Assembly (NCBI RefSeq): GCF_051020955.1
Contig: NC_135018.1
Span: forward strand, 8,178,939-8,242,938
Direction of reading: 5' to 3'
Origin: Megalopta genalis
Taxonomy: Eukaryota; Arthropoda; Insecta; Hymenoptera; Halictidae
DNA length: 64,000 bases
Of the stretch, positions 1-10,436 are shown piece after piece (the stretch's first letter is position 1; each line of letters starts with the position of its first letter). The notes beneath the pieces are model-generated. The model was not told the origin of the DNA. It searched no databases and saw only the letters and a program-made list of their open reading frames with translations. The translations under genes and the position numbers were made by a program.

Positions 1-22
1 GAAGTTAAGTGAAATGGATACA

Positions 23-341
23 CTTCAAGAATTTTGTAGCGACGCTGAGTTAAGCGATGTGATATATGTATAAATCAAAACTATATTCGGAACGTAATAT
101 AATTTTGACATAAAGTTTATATGGCGGATTATAAAGAGAGAATCATATGTTTATGTTCATTTATAACGTAAGTATCCTTACGATCGGATTACTCGAACCG
201 TTTTGGCTAGAAGCTTCGTTCCGTTTAAAACAAAACTTCGAGACCCTCGATTCGTTCATTCATAAAGTCGTTGGTAACCGTTCTGCTAAATTTTGAAAAG
301 ATTCGGCTGGAGTTCAGAGAAATTGATACACTGAAAATATA
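23..341. repeat. 319-bp direct repeat, left copy (flanks mariner)
   Basis: This 319-bp unit recurs at 1264-1582 with only about three substitutions seen by eye. It ends with the TA target site of the mariner element that begins at 342. It has no recognisable coding content. The two copies touch the ends of the transposon exactly, so the mariner sits at the junction of a tandem duplication, or the duplication arose with the insertion. Confidence 0.9.
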
Positions 342-1261
342 CTACTGTGATCAAAAAGTAAGGTGAAATTGTCATTTAAAACTCCCGGACATTAGGAAGG
401 CAGGCAATTGTTTTTTTCCTAGGTTGGTAGGACTGTCTATAACAATTGCCAAGCGTCTGTTTGTTAAAAGGTTTAATTATCTCCGAGTTACACGTGTTTT
501 AGTAAACGACCAAAAGTGAATTTTTCGATTTTTACAATGGGTGATTTTGTTGAGCAAAGAACTTGCATCAAATTTTGTTTGCGGAACGAATATTCTTGTG
601 CGGACACGTTGAAAATGTTGCGGAAGGCCTTTGGTGATCAAACTATGGCACAAAAAAACGTTTATAAGTGGTACAACGAGTTCAATGCGGGCCGAGAACG
701 CGTTGAAGACGAACCGCGCTCTGGACGACCATCAACGTCTACCGACGAGGGCCACGTCCAAAAAATCGAAGATTTGGTGCTTGAAAATCGTCGATTGACA
801 ATAAGAGATCTCGCTGATAGTGTTGGAATATCATTTGGTTCAACCCAAACCATTTTGAAGGATGTTTTGTGTCTCAAACGCGTCAAGTCTCGATTGGTGC
901 CATGTCATACTGCATTGGTTCTTCGCGACTTTTTTGCCAAAAACTCGACTCATATCGTTCCGCAACCACCGTATTCGCCTGATTTGGCTCCGTGCGACTT
1001 CTGGTTATTCAGCAAACTCAAAAAGCCAATGCGGGGACGCCGTTTTGACACGATTAAGGAGATAAAAACCGAATCGAAGAAGGTCTTGAAGGCTATACCG
1101 GAAAAAGACTATTCCGACTGTTTCGAGGACTGGAAAAAGCGTCGGAAACAGTGCGTTTTATCGGACGGGGATTACTTTGAAGGGGATGAAATTGATTTGG
1201 AAGAATAAACAAAGAATTTACATTTTATAAACAAATTCACCTTACTTTTTGATCACAGTAG
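342..1261 (+). mobile_element. Internally deleted mariner transposon
   Basis: This 920-bp element is bounded by TA dinucleotides (340-341, 1262-1263). Its terminal inverted repeats are about 28-30 bp; 26 bp starting CTACTGTGATCAAAAAGTAA match perfectly between the ends. Full-length mariners are about 1.25-1.3 kb, so roughly 350 bp is missing from the middle. The element carries a transposase-derived reading frame (516-1208). It is non-autonomous by itself but has both intact ends, so a related full-length transposase could in principle move it. Confidence 0.95.
516..1208 (+). CDS. Truncated mariner transposase, in-frame internal deletion (230 aa)
   Basis: Mariner transposases (about 345-350 aa) bind the inverted repeats through an N-terminal bipartite helix-turn-helix region and cut DNA with a DD34D catalytic triad. 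The true start is probably Met8 (MGDFVEQR). Residues 8-60 resemble the first HTH region. SGRPS at 69-73 is the GRPR-like linker, and TIRDLADSVGISFGSTQTIL (95-114) is the second HTH. After KSRLVP (124-129) the sequence jumps to CHTALVLRDFF, the region just after the second catalytic Asp. The first two catalytic residues are therefore deleted, and only the third remains (Asp156 in PPYSPDLAP). The deletion preserved the frame, and no stop interrupts the 230 codons. The product should keep DNA binding but cannot catalyse transposition. Whether it is expressed is unknown. Confidence 0.88.
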   Translation: MNFSIFTMGDFVEQRTCIKFCLRNEYSCADTLKMLRKAFGDQTMAQKNVYKWYNEFNAGRERVEDEPRSGRPSTSTDEGHVQKIEDLVLENRRLTIRDLADSVGISFGSTQTILKDVLCLKRVKSRLVPCHTALVLRDFFAKNSTHIVPQPPYSPDLAPCDFWLFSKLKKPMRGRRFDTIKEIKTESKKVLKAIPEKDYSDCFEDWKKRRKQCVLSDGDYFEGDEIDLEE

Positions 1262-1263
1262 TA

Positions 1264-1582
1264 CTTCAAGAATTTTGTAGCGACGCTGAGTTAAGCGATG
1301 TGATATATGTATAAATCAAAACTATATTCGGAACGTAATATAATTTTGACATAAAGTTTATATGGCGGATTATAAAGAGAGAATCATATGTTTATGTTCA
1401 TTTATAACGTAAGTATCCTTACGATCGGATTACTCGAATCGTTTTGGCTAGAAGCTTCGTTCCGTTTAAAACAAAACTTCGAGACCCTCGGTTCGTTCAT
1501 TCATAAAGTCATTGGTAACCGTTCTGCTAAATTTTGAAAAGATTCGGCTGGAGTTCAGAGAAATTGATACACTGAAAATATA
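1264..1582. repeat. 319-bp direct repeat, right copy
   Basis: This is the right-hand copy of the unit at 23-341, starting immediately after the mariner's TA. After 1582 the two flanks diverge completely. Confidence 0.9.
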
Positions 1583-2006
1583 TGTACGTATGCGCATAGA
1601 ACGCTAATGGTTGCGATCACGTTCCCGTGTTTCAGAAGTAGAATTTCGGTTAAGAACAGCACGACGTGAACGCCACTAAATGATTAGGAAAACATTGCCA
1701 ATGCAAATGATCGCTCCGATCACGTTTAGACGACGCGTGTTCCAGCAGATATTACACAGGTACGGTCGCGTCTCCTCGTATGGAGGTATCCCCGGACAAT
1801 TCCTTCGCCGCAGCTTCTCGATCCATAGCTATACTACAATGCGAGGATGTCGGGAAATAAATGTCCGATCGAGGTTGCTGCGTTTGACACGCCGTAATTC
1901 GGGATACAGTTACCACGGATCAATCAAAGCAACATTCCCCGCGAGAAAGGTCTTGGTTTTCTTCTAAGGCTGCGCCAAACTTCGAGATCTCAAATAGACG
2001 AGCAGA

Positions 2007-2039
<33 letters not shown>

Positions 2040-2863
2040 CCAGAAGCAGGAGAAGCTGGAGAAGGAAATTAGTTGACTTTAGATAGCAGGGATTAGCATT
2101 AAAATCGGAAGGAACTAGAAGTTGCTCCAGAAGTTCGCGGAATTTCTTTGGGCCGCCGAGAGAGCTGTTGGACTCTCGAGTTGCCGAACCCGAAGAGTAC
2201 ACGGAAACGAACGCAGAATTCAAATTAGGCTGCGTTTGTGTTGCCGGTGCGTGCCGATGCTGTTTCATTAATCCAAATTCAGAAATTCTATCTCTTTCTC
2301 CGTCGAGACGGAATTTGATCGACCTTCATTAAACGAAATTAATGCCGGAATTACTGAAACCTAGGGGTCCCAACTTTTAGTCGGAACTCGTAGATTTACT
2401 TAATTACTTTCTACAAAACCGTTTTTGTACAGGGATTCTTCAATTACAGCTGTTCTTGCGTATACGAAGTTAGCATGATTCGTCATTTAAATAAATTTAA
2501 TTAATTACGTAATTACCGTAAAGCTGATAATGGCTGTATACCGGTTAAGGTATGCGAGCTTAGGTTAATTTTTCAATGGATCGTTGAACTGTAAGTATGC
2601 TGTATTAGTGTTAAGAGTATAAAATTGTATCAATGTTGTAGCTCATATTCGAAACATATGCGAAGCAAGTATGTCGTACAATTTTTAAATAACTGTCGCT
2701 AAAAAACTAGCGATACCGTTGGGATCAAAAAATTTCAGAGTATAATTTGAACATTTTAGAACATTGTTTCCTTCATTAGAACTCGATATCTCACTTCTAA
2801 GTGTAATTGAATTAATTATTAGTTTCATGTGGGTGATTTTGATCGAGCGTGACAGCGGAGGGT
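1583..2863. other. Unannotated spacer with short GA tract
   Basis: No gene recognised. A (GA)n microsatellite lies near 2007-2039. The short frames at 1680-1967 (plus) and 1990-2268 (minus, partly from the GA tract) resemble no family I know. The right part is AT-rich. Confidence 0.5.
2007..2039. repeat. (GA)n microsatellite
   Basis: About 33 bp of nearly pure GA dinucleotide. Confidence 0.9.
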
Positions 2864-2867
2864 TTAA

Positions 2868-3553
2868 CCCTTAAATGCATGAATTAATGAATTTTATTTA
2901 AAAAATAGGGTTATAATTTTTCAAATGAGTGGAAATCGGGAAAAATATTTAAAAAAATTATAAGTCATATCTTATAGGGTTTTTATTGAAAAATATTAAT
3001 GATTCATTTTTGGTACACTATGCAAAATAGACATAAAAATTCTTTAGTTAGTATGACATATCTATAACAAAATTATAAACCACATGCATACCACACCAAA
3101 ACAAAACCAACAAACCAATAAAGGAAGCATAGTACTAAATACATGTCGTAATTATTACCATTAGTGCATGTTGTCCCATTTTTGCATCAACACGAAATAA
3201 GCCCTCCATACACATGATAGTTACGGAATATAGACAAAAGTACTAGCAAATTAATAAATAAGAGCCTTACCTTTAGAAAATATTGTTTGTTTAACGAATA
3301 CACCAAAATATTTCTAAATAATCCACTTCCAAAAGTACGTAAATGAACCCGCTATCAAAAATGCGCGCCAATTGGTATAACGTCAGAAAGATACAAATAT
3401 TGAAGTCAAATGTCATTATTTTAGTTAATTTTTGATAAGTCAATGGACAAAGGAATCACTGCCATTCAGCCAAATGTATCGATATCAAAACTGTTGTCGG
3501 GTATCCGCGCAAAAAGTTATTGATTCATTTTTGGGACTCTATGCATTTAAGGG
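2868..3553. mobile_element. TTAA-flanked piggyBac-type MITE (686 bp)
   Basis: TTAA at 2864-2867 and 3554-3557 flank perfect 13-bp inverted termini, CCCTTAAATGCAT and its complement. TTAA target duplication and CCC-type ends are diagnostic of the piggyBac superfamily. A motif near the right end (TTGATTCATTTTTGGGACTC) has a similar internal copy near 2998-3026, suggesting a subterminal repeat. There is no transposase frame, so it is non-autonomous. Confidence 0.85.
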
Positions 3554-3557
3554 TTAA

Positions 3558-4735
3558 TGTACTCACGAGTCCCAAAATGGATATATTATAAAATACCTGG
3601 TTCTCAGAGAACTATAGCCCGACCCGGAAGATCTCTAACTGACCCGCACGTGGTCAAAGTTGCATCTGCGACTTCGGCAATTGCTGCGACCAATTGCTAT
3701 CTTTAGGCGATGCTGCAGGTGCGGCTAGTAAGTCGGAGAATCGTTCGAAGTCCAACAATGGACAAGCCGTGCAGGGTGTGCGGAGGATTACAGAGGGTTG
3801 CGGGGGGCGTGGTAGACGCGGCGATTCGAGATCCGTTTCCGTGGACGTGTCGGGTCTCGGACAAACGACGCGTCCGAGGGTATTTAGCGGATTTCCCGTG
3901 ACGGTGTCAGAAATCGCAGCGGAAATGAAGGAAATACGGCGGGGATCGGGCTGGCGGGGCGATGACGTATCAAAGCCGGAGGTGAGACGACGAGGGCATC
4001 GCCATAAGGGAGACCCGGTGACGGCCCGTAAGATTGATTGGAGTCACGGGATGGAAAATTAACGGTCTAGTCGGGGCGGTCCAGGGTTGAGCGAAAGGTG
4101 TGGAGTAGAGGAAGGCGGCGCGGCGCGGCGCGGCGCGGCGTCGACGAGGGGGACGTGACAGCCGCCGCATACTAATTCCCCACCTCTGGGGCCCGCGTGT
4201 CCTTCTACCCGACTGTTTTAACCTCCCTTTGCCATCCGAGGATCACCGCTCCCACTCCCCGGCCACCGAACCCCCCACCGCCGCACCCCTGAACCGTGTC
4301 TTTCGATCGGAATACAGGCTGTAGTTTAATCATTGATGGCTCACGGAATCTCTGCTCGAGGAATTCTGGCCCCGGGCTTCCCCGTATAATAGCATTAGCC
4401 GCGATAACGAGAATATTGCCATTCAAAATCAATGTTGCCGACGTCGATACCGGCCTGCGAACACTCCTGACAGTTCCGCAATACATACTCTGTTGTCTTG
4501 TTTTCGCCGGGAAAGTCGCTGCCACCGGAACATTCTGCTGGCTTCCACAGTTTTGGTATCTTTTCCACGAGGATGCCGCCGCATTGTTACTTTCTTGGAT
4601 CATTCATTACTTGTTTCGCGGCTGTAGGTACTCGCAGCGTTGCCAAAATGCTTTCTACTTTAGACGAAGTTAGGGGGATTCTGTATATGCTGTTATATCG
4701 TGAGTCGATGTGCTGAATATTTTTGGGAGGTCAAT
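3558..4735. other. GC-rich block, no gene recognised
   Basis: GC-rich sequence with overlapping open frames on both strands (for example 3694-4062 plus and 4205-4603 minus). None contains a motif I recognise, and open frames are expected by chance at this composition. A regulatory or untranslated-exon role cannot be excluded. Confidence 0.4.
4113..4141. repeat. (GGCGC)n short tandem repeat
   Basis: Five-base GGCGC units repeated about five times. Confidence 0.85.
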
Positions 4736-4743
4736 GTCATTAG

Positions 4744-4943
4744 CAGACTGCGGATCATTATGCAAAATAAGAATTGTCTGCATCACTTGCAAGACAAATG
4801 AGCCAAGCATAATTTTCTTTAATTTTTTAATAATTTCAATGAGTTGAAGTTAGTGCATCAACATTCTTAGTTATTTTTAATCTCGTCACTGTTTCCAGTT
4901 TCACCCACCTATTAGTCTCAGGAATCCATAAAATCTGCAGTAA
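4744..4943. mobile_element. hAT-like MITE, CAGACTGCGGATTT family, copy 1
   Basis: The element starts CAGACTGCGGATCATTATGC and ends with a degraded complement (CCATAAAATCTGCAG). Imperfect 8-bp flanking repeats GTCATTAG/GTCATTGT fit hAT-type target duplication. It is about 200 bp and shares its internal 'aataatttcaatgagttgaa' stretch with the copies at 25718 and 40358. Confidence 0.7.
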
Positions 4944-4951
4944 GTCATTGT

Positions 4952-5369
4952 ACGTAAAAAATTTTGTTCGATTCTGTGCAATTGTTTTTTTATAGGTGGC
5001 CTAACAGATTAAAAGAAGAGGAATTGCAACCATTAACACGAAATATATAAAATAGAACAAAATTATCTCTTGGTTTAAATTCAAACGGCTATTTTGTATT
5101 CGTCTCCCGCTCACACCTTTCTGCCTAACTTGCTCGCTGTCGATTAACCTCTCCCTCTCGCCAAGTCTTCGCTCACACGTACACGAATGCTTACCAACTT
5201 AGGATCATTGATTAATTGTTTTCAACGATTTTATCGCGCGCTACGCACCGGGTTCAATTGAGAGGTTTAGACGAAAAAATTCTAGGATCGAGTCACGTCA
5301 AATCGTATTTATTAGGTTATTTAATAAGTTCGTTCGCATTTTTTCTTGTATGAAAATTTCAGTCTAATC
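4952..5369. other. AT-rich spacer
   Basis: No gene or repeat recognised. Confidence 0.5.
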
Positions 5370-6190
5370 CACCCTGTCTTAAAGTAGACACTTCCAGTTT
5401 TAATTTAAGCTATATAAGTTGCATATAAATACTTCTACGGGAATGTATCTTAAAATCCATCTGAACTTTTTCTTTTAGATTTTCTAAAGCTCATAATGTC
5501 AGAGACCGGTTCATTTTAATTTATCAAAATGTTCTTATTATTCTATTGCAATTTCTCTACCCCGCCTTAAAATAGACATTTCCAGTTTTAATTTAAGCTA
5601 TATATACAAGTTGCATATAAATACTTCTACGGGAATGTATCTTAAAATCCATCTGAACTTTTCCTTCTAGATTCTCTAAAGCTCATAATGTCAGAGGTCG
5701 ATTCATTTTAATTTATCAAAATGCTCTCATCATTCTTTTGCAGTATATCCACCCTGTCTTAAAGTAGACACTTCCAGTTTTAATTTAAGCTATATATATA
5801 AGTTGCATATAAATACTTCTACGGGAATGTATCTTAAAATCCATCTGAACTTTTCCTTCTAGATTTTCTAAAGCTCATAATGTCAGAGACCGGTTCATTT
5901 TAATTTATCAAAATGTTCTTATTATTCTATTGCAATTTCTCTACCCCGCCTTAAAATAGACATTTCCAGTTTTAATTTAAGCTATATATAAGTTGCATAT
6001 AAATACTTCTACGGGAATGTATCTTAAAATCCATCTGAACTTTTCCTTCTAGATTCTCTAAAGCTCATAATGTCAGAGGTCGATTCATTTTAATTTATCA
6101 AAATGCTCTCATCATTCTATTGCAGTATATCCACTCCGTCTTAAAATAAACACTTCCAGCTTTCATTCAAGCTAAGTTGCATATAAATAT
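5370..6190. repeat. ~190-bp satellite-like tandem array, dimeric A-B-A-B order
   Basis: The anchor 'ccttaaaatagacatttccag' and its variants recur at about 5376, 5564, 5756, 5948 and 6138, giving periods of 188, 192, 192 and 190 bp. Units 1 and 3 share 'gagaccggttcatt', and units 2 and 4 share 'gaggtcgattcatt' and 'atgctctcatcatt'. The array is therefore built from about 380-bp dimers. The fifth unit is partial and most diverged. A TATA dinucleotide run varies in length between units. Confidence 0.93.
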
Positions 6191-7616
6191 CCCCACGAGA
6201 ACATATCTCAAAATTCATCCGAACTGTCGCTTTGAATTCGTGTAATTTTCCTTGTCTTTTCCTAGGTGTCGGAGGTCCGCGGACGGACTTATTACCTAAC
6301 CTAATAATATTTGTCGTGGTTCGAAGATCCCCGGGACCAGCGAAAAACGGAAGCATCTCTCGAACAGACCGAAGGCAAAAGATATCGAAAGGCGGCGAAA
6401 GCCACTCGAGGCGCCCGGAGCGCAGCGTCTCGAGCACGGGCGATGGCAAACAGAAAAGTAACGGAGTACCTCTGGGGAAACTGGGGGAAAAGGGATTGCG
6501 CGAAGGCGGAAGAATGAAATTAATTTCATGGCGTGCGTCAAGAATGTTCAAACGGCTCGGGAAATTTAATAAATTAAAGAAACCGGCCCCGCGGACAGCA
6601 ACAAGTGTCATATTCAATCATCCTCGGACGCGCGTGCGTTCTCATAATACGAATCCCCCGAAACGTGTCGTATCGCGCGCCTATTAACGAGCACGCGCGT
6701 GCTCGCGGCGGCACGCACACGTACGCGTATAAATATCTGGCTAAATTTTTATTTGTCGCCGGGAATGTTTCATTTATTTGGACCGAGTTAATCGGCCCGA
6801 TGAAACGCGGCGGTTTCGAGAATACACGGCGGACAGGAAATATCAGCAGCGAACGCTGATGTCCCGGCGCGGACGTTCGAGCCGCTCGCGCCGGCAATTT
6901 GTAATTTCGCGATGAAACAATTACACAATCCCGCTCCGAAGTTAGACGGGACCTGAAACAAATTCTGCCGAGCCGTTGATGGCCGGTTTTGTAATCCGGG
7001 AAACAGTGTTTTCGAAACGACCGCGGTGCTCAAGATACGAGCGTTAACCGACCGAGTAATTTGTCGGAACGGTTTCGCAACGTTGTTTCGACGATCGAGA
7101 AAAAGGGTCCGAGGTGTCCTTGTTCTTTAGAAGGTGTTGCTCGAGCGCGGGACACGCAATTATAGAAGGCAGTACCGTGGAGGCTGGAACGACCGATTTA
7201 TTCATTCCAGCCGCGCGAGGACACCGTCGCAAATTAACGCGCGAACGACAGCGACATAAAAGCGAAACGGCCGTTGAAATAAATACGGGTTCTGCTGTTG
7301 CCGCGTGAACATTCGCCGGGCCGGTTTATCTATCCTGTGGAACCGTCACGAAAAGAACAAGGTTGTCGTGACTGCGTCGCTCTTCGCCATTACCGTTGCC
7401 GTGCATTCCGTCAGATGTCATGTGACTCCATCGGTGACGTCACGGACGAAGTAGGGGCAAAGGAGAGCGGGATGCTCTCACGTTCGTGATTGGTCGCGTA
7501 GCGTCGGTCGACTATGCTGCTCTTTACCTCCACTCTGCTCAACTGCACATTCGTGACGACACCGGTCAGCATAGTCGTCAGTTATATTTTCGTCAGTAAG
7601 GTTCGCCGCACGAGTG
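6191..7616. other. GC-rich block, no gene recognised
   Basis: GC-rich DNA with short frames on both strands (the longest spans 6141-6687). I find no protein motif or convincing exon. CpG is frequent. Confidence 0.4.
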
Positions 7617-7620
7617 TTAA

Positions 7621-7967
7621 CACTTTATCGACCGCTAGCCTATTTATCGGCTTTTCGATTGCCAATGTTTATCGATCGCTAGCCTATTAATCGGCTTTTC
7701 GATTGCCAATGCTTATCGACCGATAGCCTATTAATCGACTTTTAGCTATCGACGGTTTTCGCTTCTTTACTGTTTTGTTAGTAGCTGACCTCCCCATATC
7801 CTTATGAATTATAATTATAATAATTATTATTATTTATTACTATTTTTAAAGGAATAAGCACAACACAATGAATAGCGAAAATTTAGCCGGTACTGGGAGC
7901 AAATGCGCGCGCGACTAAGCCAGTCCTTACTGAGTGGCAGCCTCAACCACGACCGGACGATAAAGTG
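7621..7967. mobile_element. TTAA-flanked piggyBac-type MITE (347 bp) with internal 44-bp repeats
   Basis: TTAA at 7617-7620 and 7968-7971 flank 14-bp inverted termini CACTTTATCGACCG / CACTTTATCGTCCG (one mismatch). Inside the left end, a 44-bp unit is repeated three times. Confidence 0.85.
7625..7756. repeat. 44-bp tandem repeat, three copies
   Basis: The units begin at 7625, 7669 and 7713 with TTATCGA(C/T)CG and contain CTAGCCTATT. They overlap the left inverted terminus of the MITE, so the terminal ATCG motif is iterated inwards. Confidence 0.88.
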
Positions 7968-7971
7968 TTAA

Positions 7972-8226
7972 CCTTCAAGTTTTTGCGTACGTCAATTTGA
8001 CGCTTAGTCCTATCACTTTGCAAAACATGATGTACAAAATTTGGTCACCATTAGAAGGTTTATGAAATTAAAATTGAAGAGTTAGGATGTACGAAATGCT
8101 TCTTCCACCTTCTTGCATTTTGCAGAACCTAGTCAATTTTCGATAGCCAATAGCTTCGAAGGGTGTGAGCGCAAAAATTTATTTTCGAACCAGGAAGAAT
8201 AATTCTGTTTCAATTAATTCTATTTC
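7972..8226. other. Short spacer
   Basis: No gene recognised. Confidence 0.5.
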
Positions 8227-8228
8227 TA

Positions 8229-8684
8229 CAGTCGCCTCGGAAAGTACGTTAACGCCTTTTGAAACGAAACAACGTTTAAAAAAAAAAATTGGTTCAAAGG
8301 TCTCGAATATTTTTGAAATGTTAGACCGACTAGTTTTCTATGAAATGGGTATACAAAAAGTTTCTTTTAGATTGCTATTGATTCGGATGATAAAAATTTA
8401 AAAAACGATGCGAATTTTCGCGATATTTAATTGTTTACAGCTCATGTCAAGGTCAATCGATTTGCACGTGTTAAATTTTCGTTATAGGCTCAAATAAAAA
8501 AGTTGGAAAAAAAACATCATTTTTCTAATGTTTTTATCATCTCAATCAATCGTAATCTAAAAAAACTGCTTCATTCTAGAGAAAACTTGTCGATCTAACA
8601 TCTCAGAACTAATCAATTCCATTGAATGAATTTTAAAAAAGTTATTCCGTTTCAAAAGGCATTAACGTACTCAATAGGCGACTG
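8229..8684. mobile_element. Foldback Tc1-like MITE with ~200-bp arms
   Basis: TA dinucleotides at 8227-8228 and 8685-8686 flank termini CAGTCGCCTCGGAAAGTACG / CAGTCGCCTATTGAGTACGT, followed by GCCTTTTGAAACG. CAGT ends and a TA target are typical of Tc1-like elements. Imperfect complementarity continues inwards for about 200 bp on each side, leaving a short centre, so the element can fold into one long hairpin. It has no transposase frame. Confidence 0.85.
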
Positions 8685-8686
8685 TA

Positions 8687-9602
8687 GATCGCAGCTGTCG
8701 CCGCAGAGTGAGGTGAAGTCGAAACGAAATTGTTACATCGAAAATAATCTAGTCTTTCAGAAACAGACGAAAATATGTTGTAATAAAACTAGAAACGAAT
8801 GTGGGTCAAATCTAATACGAGCGAATGGATAAATTCGACGTATTTGAATGAAATATGCATCGAGGGTGTTAAAATATTCAGCTTCTATTATTTAAGCTGC
8901 TTCCACCATTTATTCCAAAGCTCATATTAAAACGCTATGTGCGCGAGAGGTATTAATACCTTTCCAAAAATATTTAACTTTTTTTTTAACTTCATTATGT
9001 ATTGGAAAGAATCCTTCTGAGAAATCCTAAAAAATCCTCGTTATATACTCGATATCAAAATATCAAATGTCCGCGCTAGATGCGAATATAGCTGGATTTG
9101 TGATCCGCAGATAGTGTCTTAATCGCATATCTCGCCAAAATCATTCGATAGCATCGCAGAGTAACTCTCGAAAGATAAATCTGCTCTGTTTCGGCCACTT
9201 TCTGTCTTATTGGAAGTTTTTCGTTTCGTCGGAGACGCGAACTTTTCGTTTGCCCGGAATCTCGCGCACTTGTCTACGCAGCTGACAGCCATGTGCAGCG
9301 GCCTGCAACAAGGCGGGTGCATTCTCGAGCGAAAAAACTGGGCTGGCCGTGTTCCACGTTTTAATGAGAAAACATTTTCCTTGTTCTTAGTTTAAAACAC
9401 TGTTGAATGCGCGCCGTCCATCCGATCCCCGCGTCTATTCTCCGATTTCAACGGACGCGGGCGTCGGGATTTGTTTTTTAAGCTAACCCTTTATACCGTC
9501 CTTCATTAAAATATTATTCGTCGGAACTAACGATAGGAAAACTAATTGAGCGGTCGCTCGAAACTATCACCGTTGCATGTCAGTGTTACTGCGCAATAAC
9601 GT

Positions 9603-9652
<50 letters not shown>

Positions 9653-10015
9653 AAGAGAAAGAGAGAGAGAGAGAAAGAGAAAGAGAGAGAGAGAGAGAGA
9701 GCGGCAGAGCGAGAGAGACACAGCAATTGGATCCGAGGGCCGCGCGTCGAAGGATAATCGCAGGTCTTTTGATCTCCGGACTTTCAGGACAATGGGGCAT
9801 GCGCGGGGAGGGGGGGGGCAGGAGAAAATTAATTACGTCCCGGGAAGTTGCATAATTGTATCGATCTTTCCCAGCAGGAACTTGTTTCGCTCGCTGTTCA
9901 CGCGTAAAACTTTTTAACAAGGAGATTTGCTGTTGCTATTCTCGGCACCTGGCGAAAAAAACGGTCGCAGCGATCCTCTACGAGGAATACGGAAGCATGG
10001 ACAATTTTCGTAGTA
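8687..10015. other. Spacer with long GA tract
   Basis: No gene recognised. Open frames at 9567-9920 on both strands come from the GA microsatellite. Confidence 0.5.
9604..9718. repeat. (GA)n microsatellite, about 115 bp
   Basis: A long GA run interrupted by AAAG units and one CGGC. Confidence 0.95.
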
Positions 10016-10436
10016 GAATGGCCAATAAGTAATTGGCCAATAAGTCACTGCGTTTATTCCCAATAGATGGCAACACAGCTTTTGCAATCTAACTAACCCC
10101 ATTTCAAACCGCAAATTCGTTGTATATCCTGACAGGTAATGGTTTAACCTTGTTTCTAAAAACAAATATTCTTCCGCAATTTTGTTTAAGATCGTTCATC
10201 ATCCGCCATATTCACCTGATTTGGCCCTGCGCGGCTTCTCTTTATTTGCAAAACTGAAATTGAAGTTAAAAGGATACCTTTTTAAAAACAAACCGACCAT
10301 CCAAACAGCTTTAACACGGGAACTAAAGGCAATACCACAAAATCAGCTGAATCATGCATTCGAATTTCTTTTGAATCGTTGTAGCAACTGTATCGGCGCA
10401 AGAGAAGATTATTTTGTTCTATTGGCCCAGTCTTAA
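10016..10436 (+). mobile_element. Mariner relic, internally deleted
   Basis: A mariner-type terminus (TTGGCCAATAAGTCACTGCG near 10033-10052, with a partial duplicate just before it) is followed after about 130 bp by the end of a mariner transposase gene (10182-10436). Most of the transposase is missing. The terminus matches both ends of the 88-bp MITE at 60572-60659, so both belong to one mariner family. Confidence 0.72.
10182..10436 (+). pseudogene. Mariner transposase C-terminal remnant
   Basis: The 84 codons begin at HHPPYSPDLALRGFSLF, the segment with the third catalytic Asp, followed by KLKLKLKGYLF and the family's C-terminal tail. The DNA-binding region and the first two catalytic residues are absent. 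LALRGFSLF replaces the usual LAPCDFWLF, indicating decay. The C-terminal stop is retained. Confidence 0.85.

Noticed and set aside
9567..9920. Ser/Leu-rich and Arg/Glu-rich open frames on both strands
   Set aside because: Both are translations of the (GA)n microsatellite.
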